Assembly: GCF_022712275.1 (NCBI RefSeq)
Contig: NZ_JALAGU010000055.1
Span: forward strand, 1 to 64,000
DNA from: Corynebacterium sp.
GTDB taxonomy: Bacteria; Actinomycetota; Actinomycetes; Mycobacteriales; Mycobacteriaceae
DNA: 64,000 nt
Reading direction: 5' to 3'
Shown one piece after another: positions 1 to 9,800 of the stretch; position 1 is the first letter of the stretch; each line of letters begins with the position of its first letter. The notes under the pieces were generated by a model. The model was not told the DNA's origin. It saw only the letters and a program-made list of their open reading frames with translations, and made no database searches. The translations under genes and the position numbers were made by a program.

Positions 1-723
1 GGCTCCCCCGTCTCCCCTGTCTCCACCGTCGTCCCCGACCTCCCCGACCTCTCCGTGGTTCCGGCACGTCCAGCAGTCCGGGAGCAGCCCCCGGAGGTGC
101 TCCGGTACCGGCACCTCATCCAGCAGCCGGTCGAACGCAGCCTGGTCCGGGAGTGTGCCCGGATCCTGTCCTGCAGCGTGCCCGGCAGCGGGACTCGACG
201 CCGGATCCGGCAGAGCTCCGATCGGCCAGTGAGGATCCAGGGAGCTCTGCACCGACCCGTCGAGCGGGATCTTCCACCAGGACGCCCCCTTGCACAGGTC
301 CGTGGCCAGGTACGCCGCAGCCGGCGGAGTGCCCGCCGACCGGAACAGCCTGACCGCCGTATCGACCAGAGGCCCCGCGTCCCCGCCCACGACCAGGATG
401 ATCACCGACCGGTCCACACGGTTACGGTTGGCCCGGATCAGGGCTTTCGCCGCACCGGTCACCGCTCCCTCGACCAGGTCGGCGCGCACCACCGGTCCCA
501 CCTCCGAAGATGTCGGACGGATCCCCGGCGGAGTGGCCGGACCGTCGGCGGGGCGGCTGAGCCCCAGGAAGACCATCGAGTTCTCCGGACGGAAGCCGAG
601 CATCGCGGGGACGGCGGCGATGAGGGCGGCGGTGTCGTCACCCAGATCGACGTTGGCCCGTCCCGGCGGAGCACCGGAGGGAATAGGTGGGGCGGGGTTC
701 CTGTTGTCAGATGTGTACGTCAT
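1..723 (-). CDS. DUF4192 domain protein (3' end outside window)
   Basis: An open frame runs leftward from ATG at 723 to the window edge without a stop (241 codons), so the C-terminus is missing. The N-terminal part carries the LIAAVPAMLGFRPENSMVF stretch typical of the actinobacterial DUF4192 family. The visible end is rich in Gly/Asp/Glu and encoded by short GACCTCCCC-like repeats. The function of DUF4192 proteins is not established. No signal peptide or membrane helix is visible. The gene is divergent from the PAC2 gene. A GC-rich, poorly matched ribosome site (AGGGG, about 12 nt upstream) precedes the ATG. Confidence 0.8.
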   Translation of the reverse strand, partial: MTYTSDNRNPAPPIPSGAPPGRANVDLGDDTAALIAAVPAMLGFRPENSMVFLGLSRPADGPATPPGIRPTSSEVGPVVRADLVEGAVTGAAKALIRANRNRVDRSVIILVVGGDAGPLVDTAVRLFRSAGTPPAAAYLATDLCKGASWWKIPLDGSVQSSLDPHWPIGALPDPASSPAAGHAAGQDPGTLPDQAAFDRLLDEVPVPEHLRGLLPDCWTCRNHGEVGEVGDDGGDRGDGGA

Positions 724-867
724 GGGGTGATCATCCCCTACCGCGAAAGTTCCACTGTCCGCTCCGACCGCGTTTCCGCAGGAGCCTGTGGATAACTCGG
801 GGGTTGTGGACAACATTGGTACTCTGGGTGGACCGTCAGGCTGTCGGAGTGGAAGGAGCAGCGGACA

Positions 868-1872
868 ATGTCCGAGAATGACCGCATGTATGAACTCGAG
901 TACCCCGCTCCCGGTGTCGGCGACGGGATCGGTGGAGTGCCGCTGGTCATCGCACTCCAGGGATACGCTGACGCAGGTCAGGGCGTCAATCAGGCCGCCC
1001 AGCACCTGCTGCAGGCGCTGGAACACCGGCCCGTGGCAACCTTCGACGTCGATGCCCTCATCGACTACCGGTCGCGACGCCCCGGCGTGACCATCGACCG
1101 CAGTCGCCTCATCGGCAGCGAAGAGCTCGCACTGACCCTGCACCGGCTGGAGGATTCCGCCGGCCATCCTTTCCTGCTCCTCGAAGGCCCGGAGCCGGAT
1201 CTGCGGTGGAACGCCTTCAGCCGGGCCGTCACGGAACTGTCGAAGAGCCTCGGGGTGGACCGGTCGATGACCCTGTATGCCGCGCCGATGACCGTCCCGC
1301 ACACCCGCCCGCTGGTGGTCTCCGCCCACGCCTCGGACCCGACCCTGGTCGCTGACCTGCAGCGGTGGGAGTCCCGGATGATCATCCCCGGATCCGCGGC
1401 ACTGCGGACCGAGATCTCACTGTCGAAGGCAGGAGTGGACACCGTCGGGCTGACCGCACACGTCCCCCACTACATCGCGGCGTCGGACTACCCGGAGGCA
1501 ACCTACGGTCTGCTGCACGCCGTGGAGCAGGTCGGTGACCTCGAACTTCCGCTGCGTGCCCTGCGGGCGGACATGGAGAAGGTCCGCAAACAGCTCGCAG
1601 AACAGGTCGAGGAGTCCGGTGAGATCGGCACAGTGGTCGCCGCACTGGAACGGCAGTACGACGAGGAGATGGCGCGGATACGTCGTCGCCGGGAGAACAG
1701 TCTGCTGGCCCCGGGTGAGAACGTGCCCTCCGGCGAGGAACTGGGCGCGGAGTTCGAACGTTTCCTCGCCGGCATGTCCGGCGACAGCGACGGAGAGGAC
1801 GCCGGGACCGGTTCCTCCGGCAGCACCGGGGATCACGGGGACGACCCCGAGGACGGCGACGGGGACGCCTGA
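868..1872 (+). CDS. PAC2 family protein
   Basis: A 334-residue protein of the PAC2 (proteasome assembly chaperone 2/DUF75) family, recognised from the N-terminal PLVIALQGYADAG motif and the ATP-grasp-like alpha/beta pattern up to about residue 220. A helical region (about 225-290) and a disordered Asp/Gly/Ser-rich tail (about 300-334) follow. Actinobacterial PAC2 proteins are conserved, but their role is unclear. Some are suspected to assist proteasome-like complexes. The ATG at 868 is preceded by a good Shine-Dalgarno (GGAAGGAG, 850-857), and a TACTCT -10 candidate lies at 820-825. The next gene starts 36 bp downstream from its own probable promoter. Confidence 0.85.
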   Translation: MSENDRMYELEYPAPGVGDGIGGVPLVIALQGYADAGQGVNQAAQHLLQALEHRPVATFDVDALIDYRSRRPGVTIDRSRLIGSEELALTLHRLEDSAGHPFLLLEGPEPDLRWNAFSRAVTELSKSLGVDRSMTLYAAPMTVPHTRPLVVSAHASDPTLVADLQRWESRMIIPGSAALRTEISLSKAGVDTVGLTAHVPHYIAASDYPEATYGLLHAVEQVGDLELPLRALRADMEKVRKQLAEQVEESGEIGTVVAALERQYDEEMARIRRRRENSLLAPGENVPSGEELGAEFERFLAGMSGDSDGEDAGTGSSGSTGDHGDDPEDGDGDA

Positions 1873-1908
1873 CCTGGCCGGTGGGCGGCTGACGGTACGG
1901 TAGAGGGC

Positions 1909-4491
1909 GTGAAATCCGCGCACCCTGACTCCCCCGTCCAGCCCACGCTCGCCGATCAGCTGCCCGACCTGGCCGAGGTTCCGGAGTCCCTGCTGGATGA
2001 TGCGGTCCTCGAGTCTTTCCTGGCCTGGGCCCGGGAGCGCGGTATCACCCCGTACCCGGCGCAGGAGGAGGCCGCGACAGCGCTGGCCGCCGGGGACAAC
2101 GTCATCCTCGCCACCCCCACCGGGTCCGGGAAGTCGCTCGTCGCCACGGCCGCCCACTTCATCGCCCTGGCACACGGGAAGCGCACCTTCTACACCGCAC
2201 CGATCAAGGCACTGGTCAGCGAGAAGTTCTTCGCTCTGTGCGAGATCTTCGGCCCGGAGAAGGTCGGAATGATGACCGGTGACGCGACCGTCAACGGCCG
2301 TGCCCCGATCATCTGCGCGACAGCGGAGATCGTCGCGAATATCGCGCTGCGCGACGGGTCGGACGCCGAGATCGACCAGGTCGTCATGGACGAGTTCCAC
2401 TACTACTCCGAGCCGGACCGGGGGTGGGCGTGGCAGGTCCCGTTGCTGGAACTGCACCAGGCCCAGTTCCTGCTCATGAGTGCGACGCTGGGCGACACCA
2501 CCTGGCTGGAGAAAGACCTCGAGCAGCGCACCGGACGCACCAGTACCACGGTCACCGGAACCACCCGCCCGGTGCCGCTGGACTTCCACTACGTCTACAC
2601 CCCGGTCCACGAGACAGTGGAGGAGCTGCTGGACCACGGCAGGGCCCCGGTCTATCTGGTGCACTTCTCCCAGCGTGAGGCCGCCGAGCGCGCCCAGGCA
2701 CTGACCAGCATCAACCTGTTGGGAGACAAGGCCCGGACCGCCGAGCGCAAGGCCGCCATCGCCGAGGCTATCGGCACGTTCCGCTTCTCCTCCGCCTTTG
2801 GAAAGACCCTCTCCGGGCTGCTACGCAAGGGTATCGGCGTCCACCATGCGGGCATGCTGCCGAAGTACCGGCGACTGGTCGAGAAGCTTGCCCAGCAGGG
2901 TCTTCTCACCGTGATCTGCGGAACGGACACCCTCGGAGTGGGTATCAACGTGCCGATCCGCACCGTGGTGCTCACCGGGCTGGCGAAGTACGACGGGATC
3001 AGGCACCGCGTGCTGAAGTCCCGCGAGTTCCACCAGATCGCCGGCCGCGCCGGGCGCGCGGGCTACGACACCGAAGGCACGGTCATCGTGGAGGCCCCCG
3101 ACCACGAGATCGAGAACTACCGGCTGCGGCAGAAGGCGGGCTCAGACCCGAAGAAGCTGAAGAAGATGCGCAAGAAGCACGCGCCGGAGGGTCGGGCCAC
3201 CTGGTCGGAGTCCACCTTCGACCGGCTGACCACCGCGGAACCCGAGGAACTCGTCAGCCAGTTCCGGATGAGCAATGCGATGCTCATCAACGTCGTCGCC
3301 CGCGACCAGTGGACCTACGCCGCACTGAAGGCGCTGCTGCGTGGCAACCACGACACACGTACGAAGCAGAACCAGGAGATCCTCACCACCCTCGACCTCT
3401 ACCGCGGCCTGCTGCGCGCCGGCATCGTCGAGGAGGTCGCGGCGGACACCCCCTCCGGGAAGGACGCCCGACTGACCCGTGAGCTGCAGCGCGACTTCGC
3501 GCTGAACCAGCCACTGTCCCCGTTCGCCCTGGCTGCACTGGATCTGCTGGACCCGGAGTCCTCCACCTACACCCTGGATGTCATCAGCACCTTCGAGGCG
3601 ATCCTGGATGATCCGGGCCAGATCCTCACCGCCCAGCAGCGTGCACGTCGGGGTGAGGAGATCGCCGCGCTCAAGGCCGAAGGTGTCGAGTACACCGAAC
3701 GGATGGCCCTGGTCGAGGAGATCTCCTGGGACATGCCGCTGCACGACGAGCTCGAGCAGGCCTACGGGATCTTCTGCGAGACCAACCCGTGGGCGAAGGA
3801 CTTCCGACTGTCGCCGAAGTCGGTGGTCCGCGAGATGATCGAGAAGGCGATGACCTTCTCCGACCTGGTCTCGACCTACTCACTGGCCCGCGCCGAGGGC
3901 GTGGTGCTGCGCTACCTCACGGACGCCTGGCGGACGCTGAGCCACAGTGTCCCCCCGGAGCACCGGACCGAGGAACTGGAGGACATCCTCGTCTGGCTCG
4001 GTGAGCTCATCCGGCAGGTGGACTCCTCCCTCGTCGACGAGTGGGCGGCGATGTCCGACCCCGATGCACCGGTCACCGCCGAGCAGGTCGCCGAACACGC
4101 CTTCGGCGTCGGGGAGGCTACCCTGCTCTCTTCCAATCCGCGGGCGCTGCGGCGGATGGTGCGCAACCACCTCTTCCGCCATGTGGAACTCTTCGCCTTC
4201 GAGCGGGAGAACCAGCTCGCCGACCTCGACTCCTACCTGGACAACCCGCCGGACTGGCCGTCGGAGATGGACGCTTACTTCGACGAGTACGACGATGTCG
4301 GCACCGACACCGCCGCACGGTCCGGAGACCTGGTCCTCATCACCGAGGACGCCGGAACCTGGACCGTCCGTCAGATCATCGACGATCCCGAGGGTGACCA
4401 CGGCTGGGCGTTCGAGGGCGTCGTGGATCTGTCCGCCACCGATGAGGCCGGCGAGGTGCGGCTGCGCAGCCTGCGGATCATCCGCGGTTGA
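1909..4491 (+). CDS. DEAD/DEAH-box RNA helicase with DUF3516 C-terminal region
   Basis: An 860-residue superfamily 2 helicase. Visible motifs are Walker A ATPTGSGKS (about residue 69), motif II DEFH (about 160), motif III SATL (about 191) and motif VI QIAGRAGRAGYD (about 375). The long C-terminal half matches the actinobacterial DUF3516 helicase type, related to Ski2-like enzymes, which suggests RNA unwinding or RNA decay. The substrate is unknown. The GTG start at 1909 has no ribosome site but lies 7 nt after TACGGT (1896-1901), so a leaderless mRNA is likely. The 3' end overlaps the convergent oxyR gene by 14 bp. Confidence 0.88.
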   Translation: MKSAHPDSPVQPTLADQLPDLAEVPESLLDDAVLESFLAWARERGITPYPAQEEAATALAAGDNVILATPTGSGKSLVATAAHFIALAHGKRTFYTAPIKALVSEKFFALCEIFGPEKVGMMTGDATVNGRAPIICATAEIVANIALRDGSDAEIDQVVMDEFHYYSEPDRGWAWQVPLLELHQAQFLLMSATLGDTTWLEKDLEQRTGRTSTTVTGTTRPVPLDFHYVYTPVHETVEELLDHGRAPVYLVHFSQREAAERAQALTSINLLGDKARTAERKAAIAEAIGTFRFSSAFGKTLSGLLRKGIGVHHAGMLPKYRRLVEKLAQQGLLTVICGTDTLGVGINVPIRTVVLTGLAKYDGIRHRVLKSREFHQIAGRAGRAGYDTEGTVIVEAPDHEIENYRLRQKAGSDPKKLKKMRKKHAPEGRATWSESTFDRLTTAEPEELVSQFRMSNAMLINVVARDQWTYAALKALLRGNHDTRTKQNQEILTTLDLYRGLLRAGIVEEVAADTPSGKDARLTRELQRDFALNQPLSPFALAALDLLDPESSTYTLDVISTFEAILDDPGQILTAQQRARRGEEIAALKAEGVEYTERMALVEEISWDMPLHDELEQAYGIFCETNPWAKDFRLSPKSVVREMIEKAMTFSDLVSTYSLARAEGVVLRYLTDAWRTLSHSVPPEHRTEELEDILVWLGELIRQVDSSLVDEWAAMSDPDAPVTAEQVAEHAFGVGEATLLSSNPRALRRMVRNHLFRHVELFAFERENQLADLDSYLDNPPDWPSEMDAYFDEYDDVGTDTAARSGDLVLITEDAGTWTVRQIIDDPEGDHGWAFEGVVDLSATDEAGEVRLRSLRIIRG

Positions 4492-5449
4492 GTGACCTGT
4501 CGAGGACGTCGCGCCCGGCGACGACTGCGCCGGCGTACGACGTCGCCAGAGTCGCGGATACGGCCTCGAAATCTTCGGCGCGTCCGGAGCTCGACCGGTA
4601 GCACAGGTACACCGAACGTCCCGCGGTTCCGGCTCCGCCGGAGAAGGTGGCCAGTTCCAGGTCCGGGTGGTCGCATTCGGCCGCGACCGCGCTGATCGGG
4701 ACGAGGGTGCAGCCCAGTCCACCGATGACGCACTGGACGATGGTGGTCAGACTCGCGGCGCGGGTGACGGCCTGGGCCGCGTCCCGTCCGACGGTCGTGG
4801 ACCGGCACAGGTCGAGGACCTGGTCACGCAGGCAGTGCCCGTCATCGAGCAGGAGCAGGTCGAGATCATCGAGATCGGACACGGTGAGGTCACTGCGTCC
4901 TGCCAGGGGGTGCCCGGACGGCATCACCAGCACGAACTCCTCGTCGTAGACATGGAGGCTCTCGGTCCCGGTCGCGGCAGCTTCGCCGGCGATGACGGCG
5001 GCATCGAGCCCACCGTGCTTCAGCGAGTCCATGAGGTCGTCGGTCTTCTCCTCGACGATCTGCGGCCGCAGGTCAGGGGCGACCGACGGCAGCCGGCGCA
5101 GCAGATCAGGGAGCAGGAAGGGGGCGATGGTCGGGATCATGCCGAGATTCATCGGGCCGGCGAGCCCTCCCTTGACGCCCCGGGCGTGGGAGACGAAGGC
5201 GTCGAGACTGTCGAGAGTGGCCTGGGCGTAGGGCAGCAGGGCGGTGCCGACGGGGGTGACGATCACCCGTCTGGTGGACCGTTCGATGAGCTGGACGCCC
5301 AGTCCCTGCTCGAGCGCGGCGAGCGCCTGGGAGAGGGAGGGCTGGGAAATGCCGAGTCGGTGTGCCGCCGTGCCGAAGTGTCCGTTTTCTGCGATGGTCA
5401 CGAAGGTGCGCAGCTGGGAGACCGTCGGACGATACTCTCTATTGGCCAT
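4478..5449 (-). CDS. oxyR: OxyR, LysR-type peroxide-sensing regulator
   Basis: A 323-residue LysR-family regulator. Its N-terminal winged helix (YRPTVSQLRTFVTIAENGHFGTAA, read in two parts) and the LLLLDDGHCLRDQ segment with the peroxide-sensing Cys region closely resemble corynebacterial OxyR. It is divergent from ahpCD, the classical target arrangement. Start: ATG at 5449 gives MANREYRPTV, aligned with known OxyR N-termini. An in-frame extension to 5482 lies inside the promoter and is rejected. The ATG follows TACCTT (5462-5457) by 7 nt, so the transcript is probably leaderless. In corynebacteria OxyR represses or activates catalase, dps and iron-sulfur genes in response to H2O2. Confidence 0.92.
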   Translation of the reverse strand: MANREYRPTVSQLRTFVTIAENGHFGTAAHRLGISQPSLSQALAALEQGLGVQLIERSTRRVIVTPVGTALLPYAQATLDSLDAFVSHARGVKGGLAGPMNLGMIPTIAPFLLPDLLRRLPSVAPDLRPQIVEEKTDDLMDSLKHGGLDAAVIAGEAAATGTESLHVYDEEFVLVMPSGHPLAGRSDLTVSDLDDLDLLLLDDGHCLRDQVLDLCRSTTVGRDAAQAVTRAASLTTIVQCVIGGLGCTLVPISAVAAECDHPDLELATFSGGAGTAGRSVYLCYRSSSGRAEDFEAVSATLATSYAGAVVAGRDVLDRSLNRG

Positions 5450-5622
5450 ACCTATAAAGGTACTCTCCAGGCCACTCAACACCCTATCTGAGCGAACATA
5501 TAAGCTTAGACCTATCGTAAGCCGTCCTGCCTATCGTCTTTGCCTTTGCACTTCAGTCATCATCGTGACATAATCAGAAGTGGTTCAAGATCAAGCGTCT
5601 TTCGCCTTAGGAGGCAAACACC
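5450..5622. promoter_or_regulatory. oxyR-ahpC divergent promoter region with CCTATC repeats
   Basis: This AT-richer intergenic region holds a well-spaced ahpC promoter: -35 TTGCAC (5546-5551), 17 nt, -10 CATAAT (5569-5574). AGGAGG (5609-5614) lies 8 nt before the ahpC GTG. The oxyR -10 TACCTT lies at 5462-5457 on the other strand, within a near-palindrome ACCTATAAAGGT (5450-5461). CCTATC occurs at 5483, 5511 and 5530, the last two as CCTATCGT with a 19-bp period just upstream of the ahpC -35. This is a plausible OxyR binding array. The assignment to OxyR is inference from position. Confidence 0.7.
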
Positions 5623-6219
5623 GTGTCCATTCTCACCGTCGGTGACCAGTTCCCCGAGTTCGATCTCACCGCCCTCAAGGGTGGCGACCTGCACGAGGCC
5701 AACGCCCAGTCCCCGGAGGACTACTTCGAGAACGTGACCCTCGACAAGTACCAGGGCAAGTGGAAGGTCGTGTTCTTCTACCCGAAGGACTTCACCTTCG
5801 TCTGCCCGACCGAGATCGCCGCCTTCGGCAAGCTCGACGAGGACTTCCAGGATCGCGACACCCAGATCCTCGGCGGCTCCACCGACAACGAGTTCGCCCA
5901 CTTCAACTGGCGCGCCACCCACCCGGAGCTGAAGACCGTTCCGTTCCCGATGTTCGCTGACGTCCGCCACGACCTGATCCGGGCCCTCGGTGTCGAGAAC
6001 GCCGCCGGTGTCGCCGACCGCGCCACCTACATCGTCGACCCGGACAACGTGATCCAGTTCGTTTCCGTCACCCCGGATGCCGTCGGCCGCAACGTCGACG
6101 AGGTCCTCCGTGTCCTCGACGCACTGCAGTCCGAAGAGGTCTGCGCCTGCAACTGGCAGGCCAACGACCCGACCAAGAACATCAACAAGATGGATGTCGT
6201 GCAGGAGGCGCTCAAGTAA
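5623..6219 (+). CDS. ahpC: AhpC, alkyl hydroperoxide reductase peroxiredoxin
   Basis: A 198-residue 2-Cys peroxiredoxin that reduces peroxides and probably peroxynitrite in the cytosol. The peroxidatic cysteine is C61 in DFTFVCPTE. The C-terminal CAC gives C174 and C176, the same three-cysteine layout as M. tuberculosis AhpC. GTG start at 5623 with AGGAGG 8 nt upstream. The stop overlaps the ahpD ATG (TAATG), so the two are translationally coupled. AhpD reduces AhpC in this pathway, replacing the AhpF of enterobacteria. Confidence 0.96.
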   Translation: MSILTVGDQFPEFDLTALKGGDLHEANAQSPEDYFENVTLDKYQGKWKVVFFYPKDFTFVCPTEIAAFGKLDEDFQDRDTQILGGSTDNEFAHFNWRATHPELKTVPFPMFADVRHDLIRALGVENAAGVADRATYIVDPDNVIQFVSVTPDAVGRNVDEVLRVLDALQSEEVCACNWQANDPTKNINKMDVVQEALK

Positions 6220-6743
6220 TGTCGATCGACAACCTCAAGGGTGGCCTGCCCGAGTACGCCAAGGACCTCAAGCTGAACCTGGGAACCCTAGCCCGGTCCA
6301 CCGAGCTCTCCGAGCAGCAGCTGTGGGGCACTTTCGTCGCCACTGCCGCCGCCACCCGCAACGACCAGATCATCTCCGAGATCTCCGAGGAGGCCAAGTC
6401 CCACCTCTCGGACGAGGCCTACAACGCCGCTCTCGCCGCCGCGTCCATCATGGCGATGAACAACGTGGCCTACCGCGCCCGCGGCTGGCTCGGCGACGAC
6501 TACGCCCAGGTCCGCATGGGTCTGCGCATGAACGTCATCTCCAAGCCGGGTATCGAGAAGGTCGACTTCGAGCTCTTCTCCCTCGCCGTCTCCACCATCA
6601 ACGGTTGTGAACACTGCACCATCGCCCACGAGAAGACCGTGCGCGAAGAGGGTCTGACCAAGGAGCAGGTCTTCGAGGCCGTCAAGATCGCCGCCACCGT
6701 CTCGGGCGTCGCCCAGGCGCTGCAGATCGCGGACGCCAGCTAG
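6219..6743 (+). CDS. ahpD: AhpD, alkylhydroperoxidase (AhpC reductant)
   Basis: A 174-residue all-helical AhpD. The catalytic CEHC motif is C130/C133, with H137 in CTIAHE, at the positions known from M. tuberculosis AhpD. In that system dihydrolipoamide (via Lpd and the succinyltransferase) reduces AhpD, which then reduces AhpC. The start ATG overlaps the ahpC stop by one base. Three successive hairpins follow (6748-6831) and probably end the ahpCD transcript. Confidence 0.96.
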   Translation: MSIDNLKGGLPEYAKDLKLNLGTLARSTELSEQQLWGTFVATAAATRNDQIISEISEEAKSHLSDEAYNAALAAASIMAMNNVAYRARGWLGDDYAQVRMGLRMNVISKPGIEKVDFELFSLAVSTINGCEHCTIAHEKTVREEGLTKEQVFEAVKIAATVSGVAQALQIADAS

Positions 6744-6747
6744 ACCC

Positions 6748-6831
6748 ACCGGTTACACCGGTCCCCCGCACCTCGTGCGGGAGCAACGCCGGGCACCGTT
6801 CCCCCGATCCGGGGGAACGGTGCCCGGCGTT
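6748..6831 (+). terminator. Three tandem hairpins after ahpD
   Basis: The hairpins are ACCGG-TTACA-CCGGT (6748-6762), CCCGCAC-CTC-GTGCGGG (6765-6781) and a perfect 21-bp stem with GATCC loop (6785-6831). There is no T-run after the last stem, so this is a structure-driven or weak intrinsic terminator, or a 3'-end stabiliser. The right arm of the last stem abuts the hrpA promoter. Confidence 0.6.
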
Positions 6832-6863
6832 CCGCATATGGGGCCCGGTGGTAGAATCGCCGG

Positions 6864-9800
6864 GTGGATTCCGAGGACAGAAAGCCGACACAGCAGGCAC
6901 GACAGGGCTCCGCGAGACGCCGGAAGCGGCGTCCTGCCGGGCAGGGGCGTTCACGGACGAAGGGGCCGCTGCGTCAGAACCTCGACCGGAACCTCCACTT
7001 CCCCGAGGGACTGCCCGTCTCCGCCCGCCGTGACGAGATCATGGAGGCGATCCGCGACAACCAGGTCGTCATCGTCGCCGGCGAGACCGGCTCCGGCAAG
7101 ACGACCCAGCTTCCCAAGATGTGCCTGGCCCTGGGCCGGGGCACCCGGGGTCGCATCGGACATACCCAGCCCCGTCGCATCGCCGCCCGTTCCGTCGCCG
7201 ACCGCATCGCCGACGAACTCGGCGAGAAGGTCGGCGAGCCGGCGGGACGCGTCGGCTACAAGATCCGTTTCGATGACACGGTCTCCGACTCGACCGCCGT
7301 CAAACTGATGACTGACGGCATCCTGCTCGCCGAGATCCAGCATGACCGACTGCTGCGCGCCTACGACACGATCATCATCGACGAGGCCCACGAGCGCAGT
7401 CTCAACATCGACTTCCTGCTCGGCTACCTCCGCGAGATCATGCCGAAGCGTCCCGATCTCAAGATCATCGTGACCTCGGCGACGATCGACCCGGAATCGT
7501 TCGCGAAACACTTCGCCGATGCCGACGGCAACCCTGCACCCGTCATCGAGGTCTCCGGCCGCACCTACCCCGTCGAGATCCGCTACCGCCCGCTGGTGCA
7601 GGTCGTCGGTGCCGACGACAACGGCGACGGCGGGAAAGAGGTCGAGACCGATCCGCTCGACGGCCTGGTGGACGCGGTCCGGGAATTGTCGGCCCAGGGG
7701 CCCGGCGACATCCTCTGCTTCTTCTCCGGTGAGCGTGAGATCCGGGACGCCGCAGACGCCCTCTCCGACGCGAAGCTACGCGGCGGTGTCGACATCCTCC
7801 CTCTGTTCGGACGCCTGTCCTCGGCCGAGCAGCACCGGGTATTCTCCACCGGCCCGAGGCGACGCATCATCCTGGCGACCAATATCGCCGAGACCTCCCT
7901 GACCGTGCCGGGCATCAAGTACGTCGTGGACACCGGCTACGCGCGCATCTCCCGCTACTCCCACCGGACCAAGGTCCAACGGCTGCCTGTCGAGGAGATC
8001 AGCCAGGCCTCCGCCCGCCAGCGGTCGGGACGGTGCGGCCGCACCTCCGACGGCATCGCCGTCCGCCTGTACTCCGAGCAGAACTTCGAGGCCCGCCCCG
8101 AGTTCACCGACCCGGAGATCCTGCGTACCCACCTGTCGAGCGTCATCCTCTCCATGGCCTCACTGGGCCTCGGAGACATCTCCGAGTTCCCCTTCCTCCA
8201 GCCACCGGACAAGAAGTCCGTCCGTGACGGTATCCAGTTGCTCCAGGAACTGGGCGCCTTCGCCCCGGGCAATGACGGGACCTCTGCCACCTCGACCGCC
8301 CGACCGCTGACGGACACCGGACGGGACATGGCCCGGATCCCCACCGATCCGCGACTGGCACGTATGCTCGTCGCCGCCCATGAACGTAGCGTCCTCGAAC
8401 AGATCGCGGTGATCGTCGCCGCACTGAGCATCCAGGACGTCCGCGAGCGTCCCATGGAGAAGCAGGCGCAGGCCGATCAGGCGCACGCCCGCTACAAGGC
8501 GGACTCCGACTTCATGTCCCTGCTCAAGCTGTGGAACCACCTGCAGGAGAACCGTCAGGCGCTGTCGGGCAACCAGTTCCGGCGGCTGTGCAAGCGCGAG
8601 TTCATCCACTACGTGCGCGTCCGTGAATGGATCGACCTGGTGCGCCAGTTGCTCACCGTGATCCAGGACCTGCACTGGAAGGTCCCGAACATCCGGCACG
8701 TCCGCAACCTCACCTTCGAGCTCGACAAGGGTGGTGCCACGGCGCTGGCCGAAGACGACGTGCACAAGGCGCTGCTGTCCGGACTGCTGACCAACACAGG
8801 ACTGCGCGAGGGGAATTCCCGCCAGTTCCTCGGTACCCGCGGCACCCACTTCGTCATCCACCCCTCCTCGCACCTGTCGAAGAAGCCGCCGCAGTGGGTG
8901 ATGGCTGCCGAACTGGTGGAGACCTCGCAGGTCTTCGCCCGGGCGGTCGCCCCGCTGACCCCGGAGTGGGTCGAGGAGGTCGCCCCGCACATGGTGAAGT
9001 ACACCTACGCGGAGCCGCACTGGTCGTCGAAGCGTGGTGCGGCGATGATCCACGAGAAGGCGCTGATGCTGGGACTGCCGATTGTCGCGGACCGTACGGT
9101 ACCACTGTCGAAGGTCGATCCGACGGCGGCGCGGGAGACCTTCATCCGCTCCGCACTCGTCGAGGGTGACTGGCACACCCGCCACAAGTTCTTCTCCCAC
9201 AACCGCGAGCTGCTGGAGAACGCCACCCAGCTCGAGGAGAAGGCCCGCCGCCGTGACATCGTCGTCGACGACGACACCCTCTACGACTTCTACGACGCCA
9301 GGATCCCCTCCCAGGTCGTCTCCGCCCGCCACTTCGACTCGTGGTGGAAGAAGGCCCGTCACGGCTCCCCGGACCTGCTGGACTTCACCGAGGATGCTCT
9401 CATCAGCTCGGACAGCCAGGCCGCCCAGGCGCGGGAATTCCCTGACATCTGGCGTCAGGGGTCGGTCGAGTACGAGTTGGAGTACGTTTTCCGCCCCGGA
9501 GATCCGGCCGACGGCATCACCATGCGGGTGCCGCTGCCGCTGCTCGCCGGACTGGACGACACCGACACGCGCTGGCTCGTCGCCGGTATGCGCGAGGAAC
9601 TGTGCGTCGCCCTGATCCGGACTCTCCCGAAGCACCTGCGCACCAGTGTGGTTCCCGCCGGCGAATTCGCCCGGGCTGCACTGGCCAGGATGACCCCCTA
9701 CGACGGAGCGCTCGATGACGCCCTGGCGGACGCCCTGCGCAGTCTCGGGGGCACCGGGATCAGCGGAACCGACTTCGACTGGTCGAGAATCCCCGATCAC

